A DNA stretch of 64,000 nt from positions 310,001-374,000 of the forward strand of contig JAMXDE010000036.1 in assembly GCA_026770025.1 (NCBI GenBank), written 5' to 3'. The translations under genes and the position numbers were made by a program. Under the pieces are notes generated by a model. That model saw nothing but the letters and a program-made list of their open reading frames with translations. It did no database searches and was not told the DNA's origin. This document shows positions 11,710-20,940 of this stretch, piece after piece (within the stretch, counting starts at the first letter, position 1; every line of letters begins with the position of its first letter). The stretch comes from Craspedostauros australis (taxonomy: Eukaryota > Bacillariophyta > Bacillariophyceae > Mastogloiales > Achnanthaceae).

Positions 11710-12036
11710 CTACGCCTCGAACCAATGCGCCCGAAACCCGGTGGGCAGAAAGAAGGAAGATCCCAGCATGAGAGTGGAAAGAGCCATGCCTGCGAATACG
11801 GAGAGCCTGGCGTACTTCGGACAATTCGCAAGCTGCACGTCCACATCGTCACTGTTGTTGAAGAAGAGGAACGCCATCATCTTCAATCCAAACCCCAGCA
11901 TGAAGCCGCGCACGAGCACTTCTCCCGTCTGCCAGTCCCGAAAGATGCCGATGAACATCTCAGCCAACGCCAGCAAGGTGGATTGCTGGGGACAGGCGGG
12001 GCATTCGGGGCATACGGGGCATTCATTGCTGTACAT
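11710..12036 (-). CDS. small Cys-Pro-rich membrane protein, unknown function
   Basis: A 108-residue single-exon frame. The N-terminus is MYSNECPVCPECPACPQQS, with four Cys-Pro steps, followed by two hydrophobic segments: about residues 42-62 (VLVRGFMLGFGLKMMAFLFF) and about 80-102 (LSVFAGMALSTLMLGSSFFL). It may be a two-pass membrane protein with a metal-binding or disulfide-forming N-terminus; this is inference. The ATG at 12036 was chosen because a long A/C-rich leader precedes it, as at other genes here, and no upstream ATG continues the frame. Just after the stop the sequence reads coding-like up to a GTAAGA, so an alternative 3' exon structure is possible. No family was recognised. Confidence 0.5.
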   Translation of the reverse strand: MYSNECPVCPECPACPQQSTLLALAEMFIGIFRDWQTGEVLVRGFMLGFGLKMMAFLFFNNSDDVDVQLANCPKYARLSVFAGMALSTLMLGSSFFLPTGFRAHWFEA

Positions 12037-12178
12037 GCTTGCCAATGGGGTCGTAGTGGTGGTGGTGGTGGTCGTGATGATCGTGGTGTGAAGGATGAGG
12101 GATGAGAGACAGGCTGATTGCGGTGCAATTGGAGGCTATTGATCTGCTCGGAATTGTGGTGCTTGCCCTTCGATGCGC

Positions 12179-12253
12179 TGTTCCTGTTGCTGCTGCTGTG
12201 TGCTGTTCCTGTTGCTGCTGCTGTGTGCTGCTCCTGTTGCTGCTGCTGTGTAC
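12179..12253. repeat. 25-bp minisatellite, three copies
   Basis: The unit beginning CTGTTCCTGTTGCTGCTG recurs with a period of 25 bases (TTCCT/CTCCT at 12181, 12206 and 12231), the third copy slightly diverged. The period is not a multiple of three, so translation on the minus strand cycles through frames. It lies in the presumed leader of the minus-strand gene at 11710-12036. Confidence 0.85.
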
Positions 12254-12721
12254 TGCTTCCAATGCAAACGCCACTAGCACCAGCAGGAACAACAGCAACG
12301 ACAACGACGAGAGCGCCACGAGAAGAGTTCTGGTTGCGTTCGCGTGGAACTTCCACGTTCCCAAAACCCAAAGATACCCACAAAACCTGAGTGTGCAAGA
12401 TTGAGTCGTGACGCGATGCTGGAGAAAGAAAGCAGTTGCAGAGTCCGACCTTCGTCCGTCAGAATTAAGTCAGGATCCAAGCAGTCCCGAGATACGAACA
12501 ACCGCGAACAACCCTCGTGTAGGATTGGGATCGAGAATTGAAACTGCTTGAAGATTCCAGTTGTTGTCGCTGCGGTAATGTGCTTCTTTCCATTTAATGC
12601 GTGCATGATTGCCGAAAGCAGTTTCCTCACCCCGCCCAAACGGCACCACATCGAAAGAAAACAAAAGTGCGACTCTCGTGGGGAACCAACAGCGGCCATC
12701 AACGCAATCACAACACACAAC

Positions 12722-12752
12722 AATAAGCGACGATAAGCGACGATAAGCGACA
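12722..12752 (+). repeat. 10-bp tandem repeat in the LRR gene leader
   Basis: Three tandem copies of a GATAAGCGAC-type unit, flanked on both sides by CAACACACAACAAT, immediately upstream of the first candidate ATG (12763) of the LRR gene. Confidence 0.8.
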
Positions 12753-12887
12753 ACACACAACAATGAGCGAAGCTCAAGACCTCACAAGCAGGGATCTTCC
12801 TTGTCTCGTCTCACATCAAAGCCCACGAATCTGGCTCTCTCCCTCTGTCTAGCGAGAGTGGCGACAACAACAGCAGGAGCGCCAACA

Positions 12888-15800
12888 ATGACGCCAACAA
12901 GGGATGAAGCTGCCGAAGAGGCTGCTCCAGTCGCAGGCGAAGGCAATGATGGCGACAATGGCGACAACAAGGTGGGGCCCACACCACCGGCTCGGCCACC
13001 AGATCAACCACCGGCAGCCTCGCTGCCTATGAGTACAAATACGAGTACACCCAGCGGCGCTCAAGTTGCAGCTGACGGCGACGACAACGGCACAGGCGCG
13101 CGGGATGGTGTCACCCAAGGAACACAGGCGCCATCGCCGCAACCGTCCGCGCGACAAACTGCGAGCAATGCTCGTCGATCTGCCAGCATCCGGCGACAAG
13201 AGGCCCCCATCACCGACAAGGCCGCTCGCAAGTCGCAACGAGCCAGGATGGCGGGAGCTGTGCCAGCAACGGTCACCTCGGCGGATCCGACTGCATGGCT
13301 TCCTCGTCGTCAAAGCGCCATAGCCAAGACCATGCTCCTGAACAATTCAGCGGGCATGGTGAGCACACTGAGCGGACAACGAGGATCATCTGCTGTGGAC
13401 GACGCCACCACTCCCACTCGACGGTACCAGCGCATCTCCCAATCCGTACATACAGAACAAGAGCTGCTGCGGACATCGAAGACTGGCGATGAGAAACAAC
13501 TCAACAAGCAACACGACGAACTACATGGTGCTGGTGCTGGTGCTGATGCTGATGCTGATTTCGTTGCCGTCCCTCCGGTTCTTCAGGATGGAGGAAAGAC
13601 CACAGGAGAGACGGGTGGGCAGCCTCAGACTCAGACTCCCACAACTTCCGCAGAGGACAACCTCGTCAATCTGGACAGCTCTCGAGCAGCCCCGGGTGCG
13701 CAACACTACGGAGGTGCCCCAGTTGGGCAAGCTCAAGAACGTCGCCACACGGGTGCTTCCATGCTTCCGAGCAGGATGCTCAGGTTGGACACGCCGCATG
13801 AGGTTGAGGACAGCATCCCGAGTTCGTCACCGCAGAGGTCTACCGAAGCGCCACTGGTCGACACACCATCTGCCTCCGCATCCCCTCACGATCCTGCAGC
13901 GGGAACTGTGCCAGCTACCACGCCGGAGACTGCGCCAGAATCATCCCCGACCATTCCGGCCGTGCTGGCCGAGGACATCATGACGCAAGACGAAATCGTC
14001 ACCGCAATCCAAGAGACGATCGCCCGCCAATACGCCACCACGCCGACTCTCAACCCGGCAGTCCCCATTGCAGAGCCGCTGCACGTAGATGCTATCCCGG
14101 AAGCAGACGCTCACGGCGCCGATCAGATCCACGGCGATGTGGTCGAAGCCGGCCACAAAGACTTTGACGATGGTGGGATGACCGCACGTGCTGGCGTTGG
14201 CATTAGCGTTGACGCGGATGGTCAAGCAAAGGCGAAGCGACGCAAGAGGGCCATGCTCTTCGCCATCATTTGCTGCCTCTTCCTCATCATCGGAGCTGGA
14301 ATCCTTGCCGCCGTCGTGCTCCGAGACGATGGTGATAGCACCGATCGAGGCAACGAAGCCAGCAACAACATTGATGAAGGTGGAATCGGAGGTGGAGACG
14401 GAGATGGAGACGGAAGCGTCAACCAAAATCTCACCCAGCCAACCTCCACTCCGCCGCAGTTGGAAACCAGCAATCCAACCCCGGTCCTAACCACATCCCC
14501 AACTGCATCGCCAACTGCATCTCCAAGCGCGTCGCCAACGCCACTGCCATCAGTTGCACCAACCACATCCAACCAACCCACCGCACAGCCAACACGAGGC
14601 TATGTGCAAACGGAGGCGTTCTTCGCCATCCTCGATATCATGGCGACAACGCTGGCTGGCCCACCGACCTTCATCGACACTGCCAGGATCGCGGATCCCA
14701 ACACCATTCCGCACGAAGCTTTGAATTGGATGGCAAATCTGGACAAAACCACCACCCCCGCCATCCTCAGAAGCGACAGTCCCAACAAATTGAGGTATCT
14801 CACCGAGCTATACAGCGTCGTGAGCATGTATCTATCAATGAATGGAGACAGATGGGACAGCAGCCTCAATGTCATGTCCCCCGATGAGCACGTATGTACC
14901 TGGAACAGCTTCAGGATTTCGGGTGTGTACTGCAACGAAGATGGATTTGTGACCCGCTTTTTGCTTTCCTCCAATTGGGTGAGGGCAGAGATAGATCCGG
15001 CCATGTACAATCTGCTGGAGCTGAAAGAGTTGGAGTTGGTCAACACCGGTCTCAGAGGTCAAATCTCTTCGTACATTGGGAGACTGAGCCAACTTACTAT
15101 CCTGCTGTGCGGACAGTCCAACCTGGTTGGACAAATCCCCACTGAGATTGGTTTGCTGACCAATCTGGACAAATTTGCTGTCGACAAATCGACGTTGACA
15201 GGAACGATTCCGAGCGAGATTGGGAACTGCGTCCTGCTCGATACCTTCCAGGCGTCCGAAACAGGCTTGTCTGGCCCGATCCCAACTGAGATGTGGAATT
15301 GCGCAGCCCTGAGAATATTCGAGATTCAAGAATCAAAGATATCCGGTTATATTCCAGGCGAGATTGGAAATTGCACCAATCTTGCCGTGTTCCGGGCGAG
15401 CGACACCCAGATTGGATGGAGCATCCCCACAGAAATTGGAAATCTCACAAGGTTGAATACGTTGAATCTATTCGGAAGCCAATTCTCCGGCTCCATTCCT
15501 TCGGAGATTGGTAACTTGCGGTTGCTGACGGGGCTTCGACTCCAGCAGAACCTATTCGTGGATTCCATTCCAACCGAGATTGGCCAGCTGAGACAATTGA
15601 CAATCTTGTCCCTGCGGGATAACGGGTTGGACGGCCCCATCCCGCATGAGATCGGAAACATGACGAGTTTGAGGTTTCTGTATCTCTATGAAAACGCTCT
15701 GGAGGGTTTCATTCCATCCGAAATTGGAGGCCTGACCAGGTTGGCGTTCCTTTCTCTCTATGAAAACTCGTTGGAGGGTTCCATTCCATCCGAAATTGGG

Positions 15801-16526
15801 AATCTGGTCGAACTGACGCACCTTGCCATCCGCAGCAACTCTTGGACTGGGGCGCTCCCGGCTGAGCTGGGGAATTTGACAGCCATCAAGTACATATCTA
15901 TGTCCGAAAATGACCTTGGTGGCTCTCTGCCTACCGAATTGGGACAGCTGACCGCTCTGACACAATTGTGGTTGCGTGACAACAACTTCACAGAGCACAT
16001 ACCATCCGAGCTAGGCCAACTGGAATCACTCCGCGAGCTCTCACTTCACTACAACAACTTCAGCGGGAGCATCCCCTCCGAGATCGGGAAACTCAAAGCG
16101 CTGACAAGTCTCAGATTGTACGTGAACAGATTGACTGGTAGGATCCCCACCACACTCAGAGAACTGTCGGGCGTGCAACTTTTCAATTTGAGACACAATC
16201 AGCTGACCGGCCCGCTCCCATCTGAGGTTGGTGAGATGACTGCTCTAACTGGCCTGTATCTGTACGGCAATTCCTTGACTGGGGCAATCCCGTCGCACCT
16301 CGGAAGACTCACGAAGCTGGAAGTGCTTCGGTTGGAGGAAAACCTATTCAATCGCACTCTCCCGACGCAGCTGGCGGAGTTGGTTCTGTTGGAGCAGTTC
16401 AGAATCACTGACACATTCATCACAGGCAACCTCGACCCGCTCTTTTGCACCGGAGACCCGTCGCTTCCAAATCCAATCTCCATCTTCACGAACAACCTTA
16501 CCACATGCTCGTGCTGCCAATCATGA
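12888..16526 (+). CDS. type II membrane protein with plant-type leucine-rich repeats
   Basis: 1212 residues from the ATG at 12888. The N-terminal 450 residues are low-complexity, Ala/Thr/Pro-rich and presumably cytosolic. A basic stop (KAKRRKR) precedes a membrane helix at about 455-478, then an acidic/Gly stretch, a Pro/Ser/Thr stalk (repeated TASPTASP), a folded cap region, and about twenty repeats of the plant-type pattern with IPSEIG/IPTEIG cores (about 705-1190). It ends CSCCQS. The LRRs should be extracellular, suggesting a surface receptor or adhesion role; no kinase is present. An alternative start is the ATG at 12763, after a strongly A/C-rich leader: a 40-nt exon (12763-12802) spliced over a 50-nt intron (12803-12852, good polypyrimidine acceptor, weak GTCTCG donor) would join in frame and add 25 residues. 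Confidence 0.85.
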   Translation: MTPTRDEAAEEAAPVAGEGNDGDNGDNKVGPTPPARPPDQPPAASLPMSTNTSTPSGAQVAADGDDNGTGARDGVTQGTQAPSPQPSARQTASNARRSASIRRQEAPITDKAARKSQRARMAGAVPATVTSADPTAWLPRRQSAIAKTMLLNNSAGMVSTLSGQRGSSAVDDATTPTRRYQRISQSVHTEQELLRTSKTGDEKQLNKQHDELHGAGAGADADADFVAVPPVLQDGGKTTGETGGQPQTQTPTTSAEDNLVNLDSSRAAPGAQHYGGAPVGQAQERRHTGASMLPSRMLRLDTPHEVEDSIPSSSPQRSTEAPLVDTPSASASPHDPAAGTVPATTPETAPESSPTIPAVLAEDIMTQDEIVTAIQETIARQYATTPTLNPAVPIAEPLHVDAIPEADAHGADQIHGDVVEAGHKDFDDGGMTARAGVGISVDADGQAKAKRRKRAMLFAIICCLFLIIGAGILAAVVLRDDGDSTDRGNEASNNIDEGGIGGGDGDGDGSVNQNLTQPTSTPPQLETSNPTPVLTTSPTASPTASPSASPTPLPSVAPTTSNQPTAQPTRGYVQTEAFFAILDIMATTLAGPPTFIDTARIADPNTIPHEALNWMANLDKTTTPAILRSDSPNKLRYLTELYSVVSMYLSMNGDRWDSSLNVMSPDEHVCTWNSFRISGVYCNEDGFVTRFLLSSNWVRAEIDPAMYNLLELKELELVNTGLRGQISSYIGRLSQLTILLCGQSNLVGQIPTEIGLLTNLDKFAVDKSTLTGTIPSEIGNCVLLDTFQASETGLSGPIPTEMWNCAALRIFEIQESKISGYIPGEIGNCTNLAVFRASDTQIGWSIPTEIGNLTRLNTLNLFGSQFSGSIPSEIGNLRLLTGLRLQQNLFVDSIPTEIGQLRQLTILSLRDNGLDGPIPHEIGNMTSLRFLYLYENALEGFIPSEIGGLTRLAFLSLYENSLEGSIPSEIGNLVELTHLAIRSNSWTGALPAELGNLTAIKYISMSENDLGGSLPTELGQLTALTQLWLRDNNFTEHIPSELGQLESLRELSLHYNNFSGSIPSEIGKLKALTSLRLYVNRLTGRIPTTLRELSGVQLFNLRHNQLTGPLPSEVGEMTALTGLYLYGNSLTGAIPSHLGRLTKLEVLRLEENLFNRTLPTQLAELVLLEQFRITDTFITGNLDPLFCTGDPSLPNPISIFTNNLTTCSCCQS

Positions 16527-16552
16527 CGCCGGTCACTTTTGAAAGACCACCC

Positions 16553-16558
16553 CATAGG
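16553..16558. repeat. target-site duplication, left copy
   Basis: CATAGG directly before the left TIR, identical to 21687-21692. The identity extends to CATAGGAC (8 bp) if the first two TIR bases are counted as target. Confidence 0.85.
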
Positions 16559-16715
16559 ACCCGGGTCAGTGAGTCGACCAGCCGTCGGTAAAGTAGAGTG
16601 GCACTTTTTCTTCGATTACAACCAAACTAAGCATACAAACCTACTCATTATAGTCACTATAGCAACAGGAAAATTACCCAGAATCTTAAAGCCCATTTTT
16701 TAAGTTTTATGGACC
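16559..16715 (+). repeat. left terminal inverted repeat of the transposon
   Basis: Starts ACCCGGGTCAGTGAG and ends TTTTATGGACC. It pairs with 21530-21686 over 157 bp with about seven mismatches, including G/A at the fifth base. Confidence 0.92.
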
Positions 16716-17219
16716 ATCCAATATTTGGAATCGTTTGGGTCAAACGTAGTGTTCCACACTGTAGTTTTGCCGAAAGTTCTTTGCTATTCTGAGTTAATAA
16801 CGGAAGGTGTCCATTCACGTTAGTGTCTCCAGCTTTTTCCTTCCTCCTCGTTCGTTTGGAACACGTTAAACAACGTTAGCTGATGCGGAATCGATTGACA
16901 TTTTGTGCTTGTCGGCATCACACACATCATCACCACATGCGCACGCACACATCGTTGCCACGCAGACACAAAAACCACCGTCACATTTTTGCTTCATTCC
17001 CGAGGTGCCTCCGCCATGGCAATGCTTGTTGCATCTGTTGTGATGCAGTCGTATTGGGAGGAGTGAGAGTACAAATGACATTGGTGGTTGTTGTTTTGGC
17101 TGCTTCATCCAACACCTCCTTCGGCTTCCCCTGCTCCCCTCGCTTTCATTCATCGTTCTACAGTGCAATTCGTGCATCAATCAATCAATCAATCAACCTC
17201 CTTTGCTACCATCAACACC

Positions 17220-18542
17220 ATGTCCTCCATCCCTGCCAAAGCAACAATCAAGGGCGAAAGCCCATCTCCTCGTAAGAAGCCTCGTTCCTGTGCTGCCCCT
17301 CTCGATTCTCCTTTTGATTCGAATGGCAACTTGGCACCTACTCGTGAGCAGCTGTTGCCTGACAAGCTGTCTGCTGGATTGCGGAAGCCCACCAACATCA
17401 CTCACGCGATCGAGGTGAAGCCGATGCTTCCAGTGGACAGCAACCTTGTTCCAACTTTGGCGCATGTCGATGCCGCTAACCTGCGCGTTGACGTGCGCCT
17501 GTCCAGTGTGGCTGGTGTCATTTTTGATACACCAACGGTCACACTGCGTACAGTGGGACAAGGTGTCGGTGCTATCACAGTGGTAGACGTCAGCGTGAAC
17601 GTGCCACCTCCTGTTGAGTCTCCTGCCAAACCAACTACCCGCGCAAGCACTGCACGACATGCCAACGCTGTCGCTGGAGGTGCTTCCACCCGTGTTGACG
17701 TTGACAGCAACGACGACTACGTGGATGGCCGTGATCGCAGGAGGAAGCGAACAGGACGCAACAGAATCATCAACAAAACGGTGAGAGGATGGCGTCGCGA
17801 TGCGTTGGTCCGCGTCGCAGGTTTGGTTAAGTCTGGCCTTTCTCCAAAAGCGTTCGACTGTATGCCAAAGACGGGATTCGCACTTGGAGGAAAACACAAC
17901 AATCAAGTCTGGTGCAACATCAAACGGCTGTGGGCGCCAATTGCTTCTGCGCTCTGGGGTGTGTTGCTCCCAAAAGAAGCGACACCAACTGGCCAGATGC
18001 ATGAGGTGGTGCAATTTGTCCGAGGTGGGCAACCACTGCCACCACTGATGCTTGCACCAAATCTGTTCCGCATATGTGTTGGAGGGAGCAAGCTCATGCA
18101 CCTCTGCGCGAGAGCCGTTCTCGCGAAGTCTGCATCTCCAACAGCATGCACAGACATTCTCACTGGATACGTCAATGGATTGCCGGAGGAAGAACGCGTG
18201 CGTGTACACGGAAACAGATTAACTGTCACTAGAAGCCAACTTAGCACATTGCATCGTTACCACGACATGTTGAGCGATGGGGAAACCATTCCTCCCAAAG
18301 TTCTCCAATACCGTGTGACTGCATGTGCCTTGTCTGGCGTGGTGTCCTTTCTCTGCACTACGACCACGTACAAGGCTGGCTTGTGCCACGCAGTGGAGTG
18401 GGAAGGAGTTGTATTCGACAACGTTCCAGTCTTCGATCGTGGAGGAAAAAGCGTCATGGCGCTATTCGACATGTACAAGACGACCACTACCAACCCAGTG
18501 GGCAAGCCAGCATTTAAGGAGATGACAAAGCTACTAACATGA
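17220..18542 (+). CDS. transposon ORF1, unknown function
   Basis: 440 residues from the ATG at 17220, which follows a CAAT-repeat leader and sits in a CACC-ATG context. The N-terminus is basic and Pro/Ser-rich (SPRKKPRS). A very basic stretch, RDRRRKRTGRNR, in the middle could bind DNA or act as a nuclear localisation signal. The rest is mixed alpha/beta-like with several Cys and no recognised domain. ORF2 lies in the same frame, separated by the single TGA at 18540-18542. A TACTAAC branch-point-like heptamer at 18531-18537 and an AG at 18551-18552 make a small intron joining the two possible, but no strong donor in the required phase was found. It could be a DNA-binding partner of ORF2 or the N-terminal half of one transposase. 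Confidence 0.65.
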   Translation: MSSIPAKATIKGESPSPRKKPRSCAAPLDSPFDSNGNLAPTREQLLPDKLSAGLRKPTNITHAIEVKPMLPVDSNLVPTLAHVDAANLRVDVRLSSVAGVIFDTPTVTLRTVGQGVGAITVVDVSVNVPPPVESPAKPTTRASTARHANAVAGGASTRVDVDSNDDYVDGRDRRRKRTGRNRIINKTVRGWRRDALVRVAGLVKSGLSPKAFDCMPKTGFALGGKHNNQVWCNIKRLWAPIASALWGVLLPKEATPTGQMHEVVQFVRGGQPLPPLMLAPNLFRICVGGSKLMHLCARAVLAKSASPTACTDILTGYVNGLPEEERVRVHGNRLTVTRSQLSTLHRYHDMLSDGETIPPKVLQYRVTACALSGVVSFLCTTTTYKAGLCHAVEWEGVVFDNVPVFDRGGKSVMALFDMYKTTTTNPVGKPAFKEMTKLLT

Positions 18543-18551
18543 CGTGGCAAA

Positions 18552-20435
18552 GTGAACACAGGACTGTCTTCCTTCGAGAGCCACTTCTTGCTGGCGATGC
18601 TCACTCTCAAACGCACGATCTCGCGCCTCGTCACACTTTTGAAGGCTAAGTATCCTGCAACAAACGATGCCGAGGACGAGAATGACATGATTTCCCAGCA
18701 TGTGCGCACAGCCGAGTCACTTTTGTATGCGTTGGAACTTCTTGTTGTCTTCGTCAAATGGGAATTCACTGCCTCTCACATGCAGATGGAGTGTGATGAC
18801 CCACTCCACTCAGCTCAATTCGCGCTCACGCCCAACGAGAAGAAGAAGACAACGACGAAACAATCCCAACCAACCAGAACACGTACCAACAAGCACAAGC
18901 TCCGTAAGAAGAGCACTCGAACCAACAACATCCCTTCTGCCACCAACGACACTCCAAGCATCACAATTGATATTCCTGACATCACTCGTGTGACACATGC
19001 TGCTGCCAATGACACCACCACTGACAACAATGAACAGCCTTGTGCCCCCACAGACAAACAGCACACTGGAGTATGTAACCGTTGTGCAGGGGTGATGCGT
19101 TTTGTGGACGACCGATATGTCCCTTTCGTCACGATGCTTATGGAGGATCACCTTGCGGAACACGCGACAGAATTGGAGTCAATGCTCAATGCTGCACCAG
19201 GGTTCAACAACGAAATACTGTGGTACATGGCACACAAAGTGCGCAGCAAGGTTCAATTCGGACAAATTGAGCAATACCTCAAAAATATCAACAACAGAGA
19301 GGATCGTGCGCATGTGGTGCTCGACCACAAGCAGAAAATTCTTCCGACTGGCCAAGGCGAAGCTCAACAAGAATACTGGGGCAAGAAGGGCATGTCTCTG
19401 TTGGGCGCGATGGTGATAATGTGTCACAATGACATTTTCACTTATCGCTTCATCGATATCATCGTAAAGGGGAGGCCAACACAAGACACCCTACAAGTTG
19501 GCGGGCTTCTCGAAATTGTGCAACAACAGGTGAGAAAACTGCTTCCATCGGTCACCGAAATCGTCATCCAATCCGATAATGCGTGTTGTTTCGCGAGCTA
19601 CGAGCACATCGCACTGATCACGTTGGTGCTGAACAAGAACCTCGGAACACGAAATGTCCCCAAGATCGCGGCCTGGATCTACACCGAAGCCCAAACAGGT
19701 AAAGGCCGCCTTGACACGCACTTTGCGTACATCACTGTTGTGTTGCGAGCCTATGTGCTGGAGGACAACGACATCAAGACGGAACACCAACTTTTCGACG
19801 CATTGGAAGCTGGCAACATCGCGGGAACAACCACGGTTTTGGTGGACGCAGAATGCCTTGAGGGGCGCGTCCTGAGCTTCCCTGGAATGCCGAAGAAGCG
19901 TTTCTGCGCGAAAGGGCAAAAGGTGCGCCAAACGCACGAGGTCAAGTTTGGAGACGACGAGGCGAATTTGGTGGCAGCATCTGGTGTCACAGATGACGTT
20001 CTTGTCCCGTGTGCCGAATGGGAGGAATGGGAAATCAACCAGCTGGGTGTCCGCACCATCGCGACGCACACGTCAGGAAAGGAACCGTTCACCGCCGAAT
20101 CGCCGAAGAAGAAGAAGAAGACGCGAAAACGCGGCTCTACTGCAGTGGAGAGCAAAGCGCTCGTCTTTCGCGACGCACTGAACATGGGGCAAGGAGAGCT
20201 ACCACACGACCACACCGCAGAATTGAAAGACCAGACCGCGGAAGCCGAAATCCCCCAACTCGCGGTGAAGGGCTGGGCAGTGAAAACAACGCGCAGCAAC
20301 GCGGAGTTACCACGGTACGTACTGGTGAAAATGGATGAAATGAGCACAGCCGCCAAAAAAGACCCGAAGAATCGACCAACAGAACACGAAGCGCACCGCC
20401 GATTGATGGAGCTGGAGGGAACGGAGACCGATTAG
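18552..20435 (+). CDS. transposon ORF2, probable DDE/RNase H-like transposase
   Basis: 627 codons are open. The first ATG is at 18598, so as a separate gene it would be 612 residues; otherwise it is the 3' exon of ORF1. A Lys/Thr-rich segment and a CNRC pair precede the presumed catalytic region. Acidic candidates lie in VLDHKQK (Asp codon 19323), QSDNACC (Asp codon 19575) and TEAQTGKGRLD (Glu codon 19686, Asp codon 19713). Spacing and predicted strand context resemble an RNase H-like DDE/D core, and the SDNA and EAQ-GKG-D segments recall uncharacterised transposase-like proteins of animals and protists as far as I remember; this is family memory, not a search. The C-terminus is charged, with a KKKKKTRKRG nuclear-localisation-like run. 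Confidence 0.7.
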   Translation: MNTGLSSFESHFLLAMLTLKRTISRLVTLLKAKYPATNDAEDENDMISQHVRTAESLLYALELLVVFVKWEFTASHMQMECDDPLHSAQFALTPNEKKKTTTKQSQPTRTRTNKHKLRKKSTRTNNIPSATNDTPSITIDIPDITRVTHAAANDTTTDNNEQPCAPTDKQHTGVCNRCAGVMRFVDDRYVPFVTMLMEDHLAEHATELESMLNAAPGFNNEILWYMAHKVRSKVQFGQIEQYLKNINNREDRAHVVLDHKQKILPTGQGEAQQEYWGKKGMSLLGAMVIMCHNDIFTYRFIDIIVKGRPTQDTLQVGGLLEIVQQQVRKLLPSVTEIVIQSDNACCFASYEHIALITLVLNKNLGTRNVPKIAAWIYTEAQTGKGRLDTHFAYITVVLRAYVLEDNDIKTEHQLFDALEAGNIAGTTTVLVDAECLEGRVLSFPGMPKKRFCAKGQKVRQTHEVKFGDDEANLVAASGVTDDVLVPCAEWEEWEINQLGVRTIATHTSGKEPFTAESPKKKKKTRKRGSTAVESKALVFRDALNMGQGELPHDHTAELKDQTAEAEIPQLAVKGWAVKTTRSNAELPRYVLVKMDEMSTAAKKDPKNRPTEHEAHRRLMELEGTETD

Positions 20436-20500
20436 AGGAGTTTCGCATTCCACTCACCCAGTCCCACAGGGGAGTCATAACCTGATAGAGACATTTTTTC

Positions 20501-20523
20501 GGGGGTGGCGAGAAATCACCCCC
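20501..20523 (+). terminator. G/C-rich hairpin after transposon ORF2
   Basis: GGGGGTG and CACCCCC form a 7-bp stem with a 9-base loop, about 65 bp after the ORF2 stop and preceded by a T run. It could mark the transcript end; function is inferred only from position. Confidence 0.35.
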
Positions 20524-20527
20524 TCGC

Positions 20528-20580
20528 TGAGTGGAAATGATTTCCACTTCTGCAGCAGAAGTGGAAATCGTTTCCACTCA
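20528..20580. repeat. 53-bp near-perfect palindrome inside the transposon
   Basis: Arms of 26 bases (20528-20553 and 20555-20580) pair at all but one position (T38/G70) around one unpaired base. Each arm itself contains GTGGAAA and TTTCCAC units, so the structure is a nested inverted repeat. It lies between ORF2 and ORF3. Candidate roles are a transposase-binding cluster, a terminator or a hairpin RNA. Confidence 0.9.
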
Positions 20581-20940
20581 GAGAGTCCCGGCAAAAGTGT
20601 CATTTCCACGCGGAGATTTGTGATTATCCAATCATAAAACTTCTATCGATGTCTACAATAGAGTCGTCTTCTAGTAGAGTTCTTGCTTCGAAACCATGCT
20701 AGTGCTAGTATTTTCGTCGCTCACAACAGACTCAATAAACATATCCAGAATATACTACAATTAGAGTGTATCATTCACTATTGTAATATTGTATTGTCAA
20801 AATCTCCATTAATCGTCCGCCAAAGACTTCCAGGCCTAAAATGTCTAGATTCTATTCAAAGTGGAATGCGAAGCGTGACTAGATGGACTAGTTTCAGTCC
20901 TTCCACGAACCAGCAATTCTTGAGAACTCTTGTTGGCACC

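Larger units (their letters stand above)
12037..12762. promoter_or_regulatory. divergent promoter region between the small membrane protein and the LRR gene
   Basis: The two genes are transcribed away from each other from this stretch. The left side is an A/C-rich leader on the minus strand with a His/Asp-type CAC/GAC run and a 25-bp tandem repeat. The right side ends in an A/C-rich leader with a 10-bp tandem repeat. No core promoter element was identified. Confidence 0.45.

Noticed and set aside
12023-12364. Minus-strand frame with a signal-peptide-like start and a His-rich tail
   Set aside because: It has no ATG (begins TTG) and overlaps the A/C-rich leader and minisatellite of the 11710-12036 gene, whose ATG is better supported.
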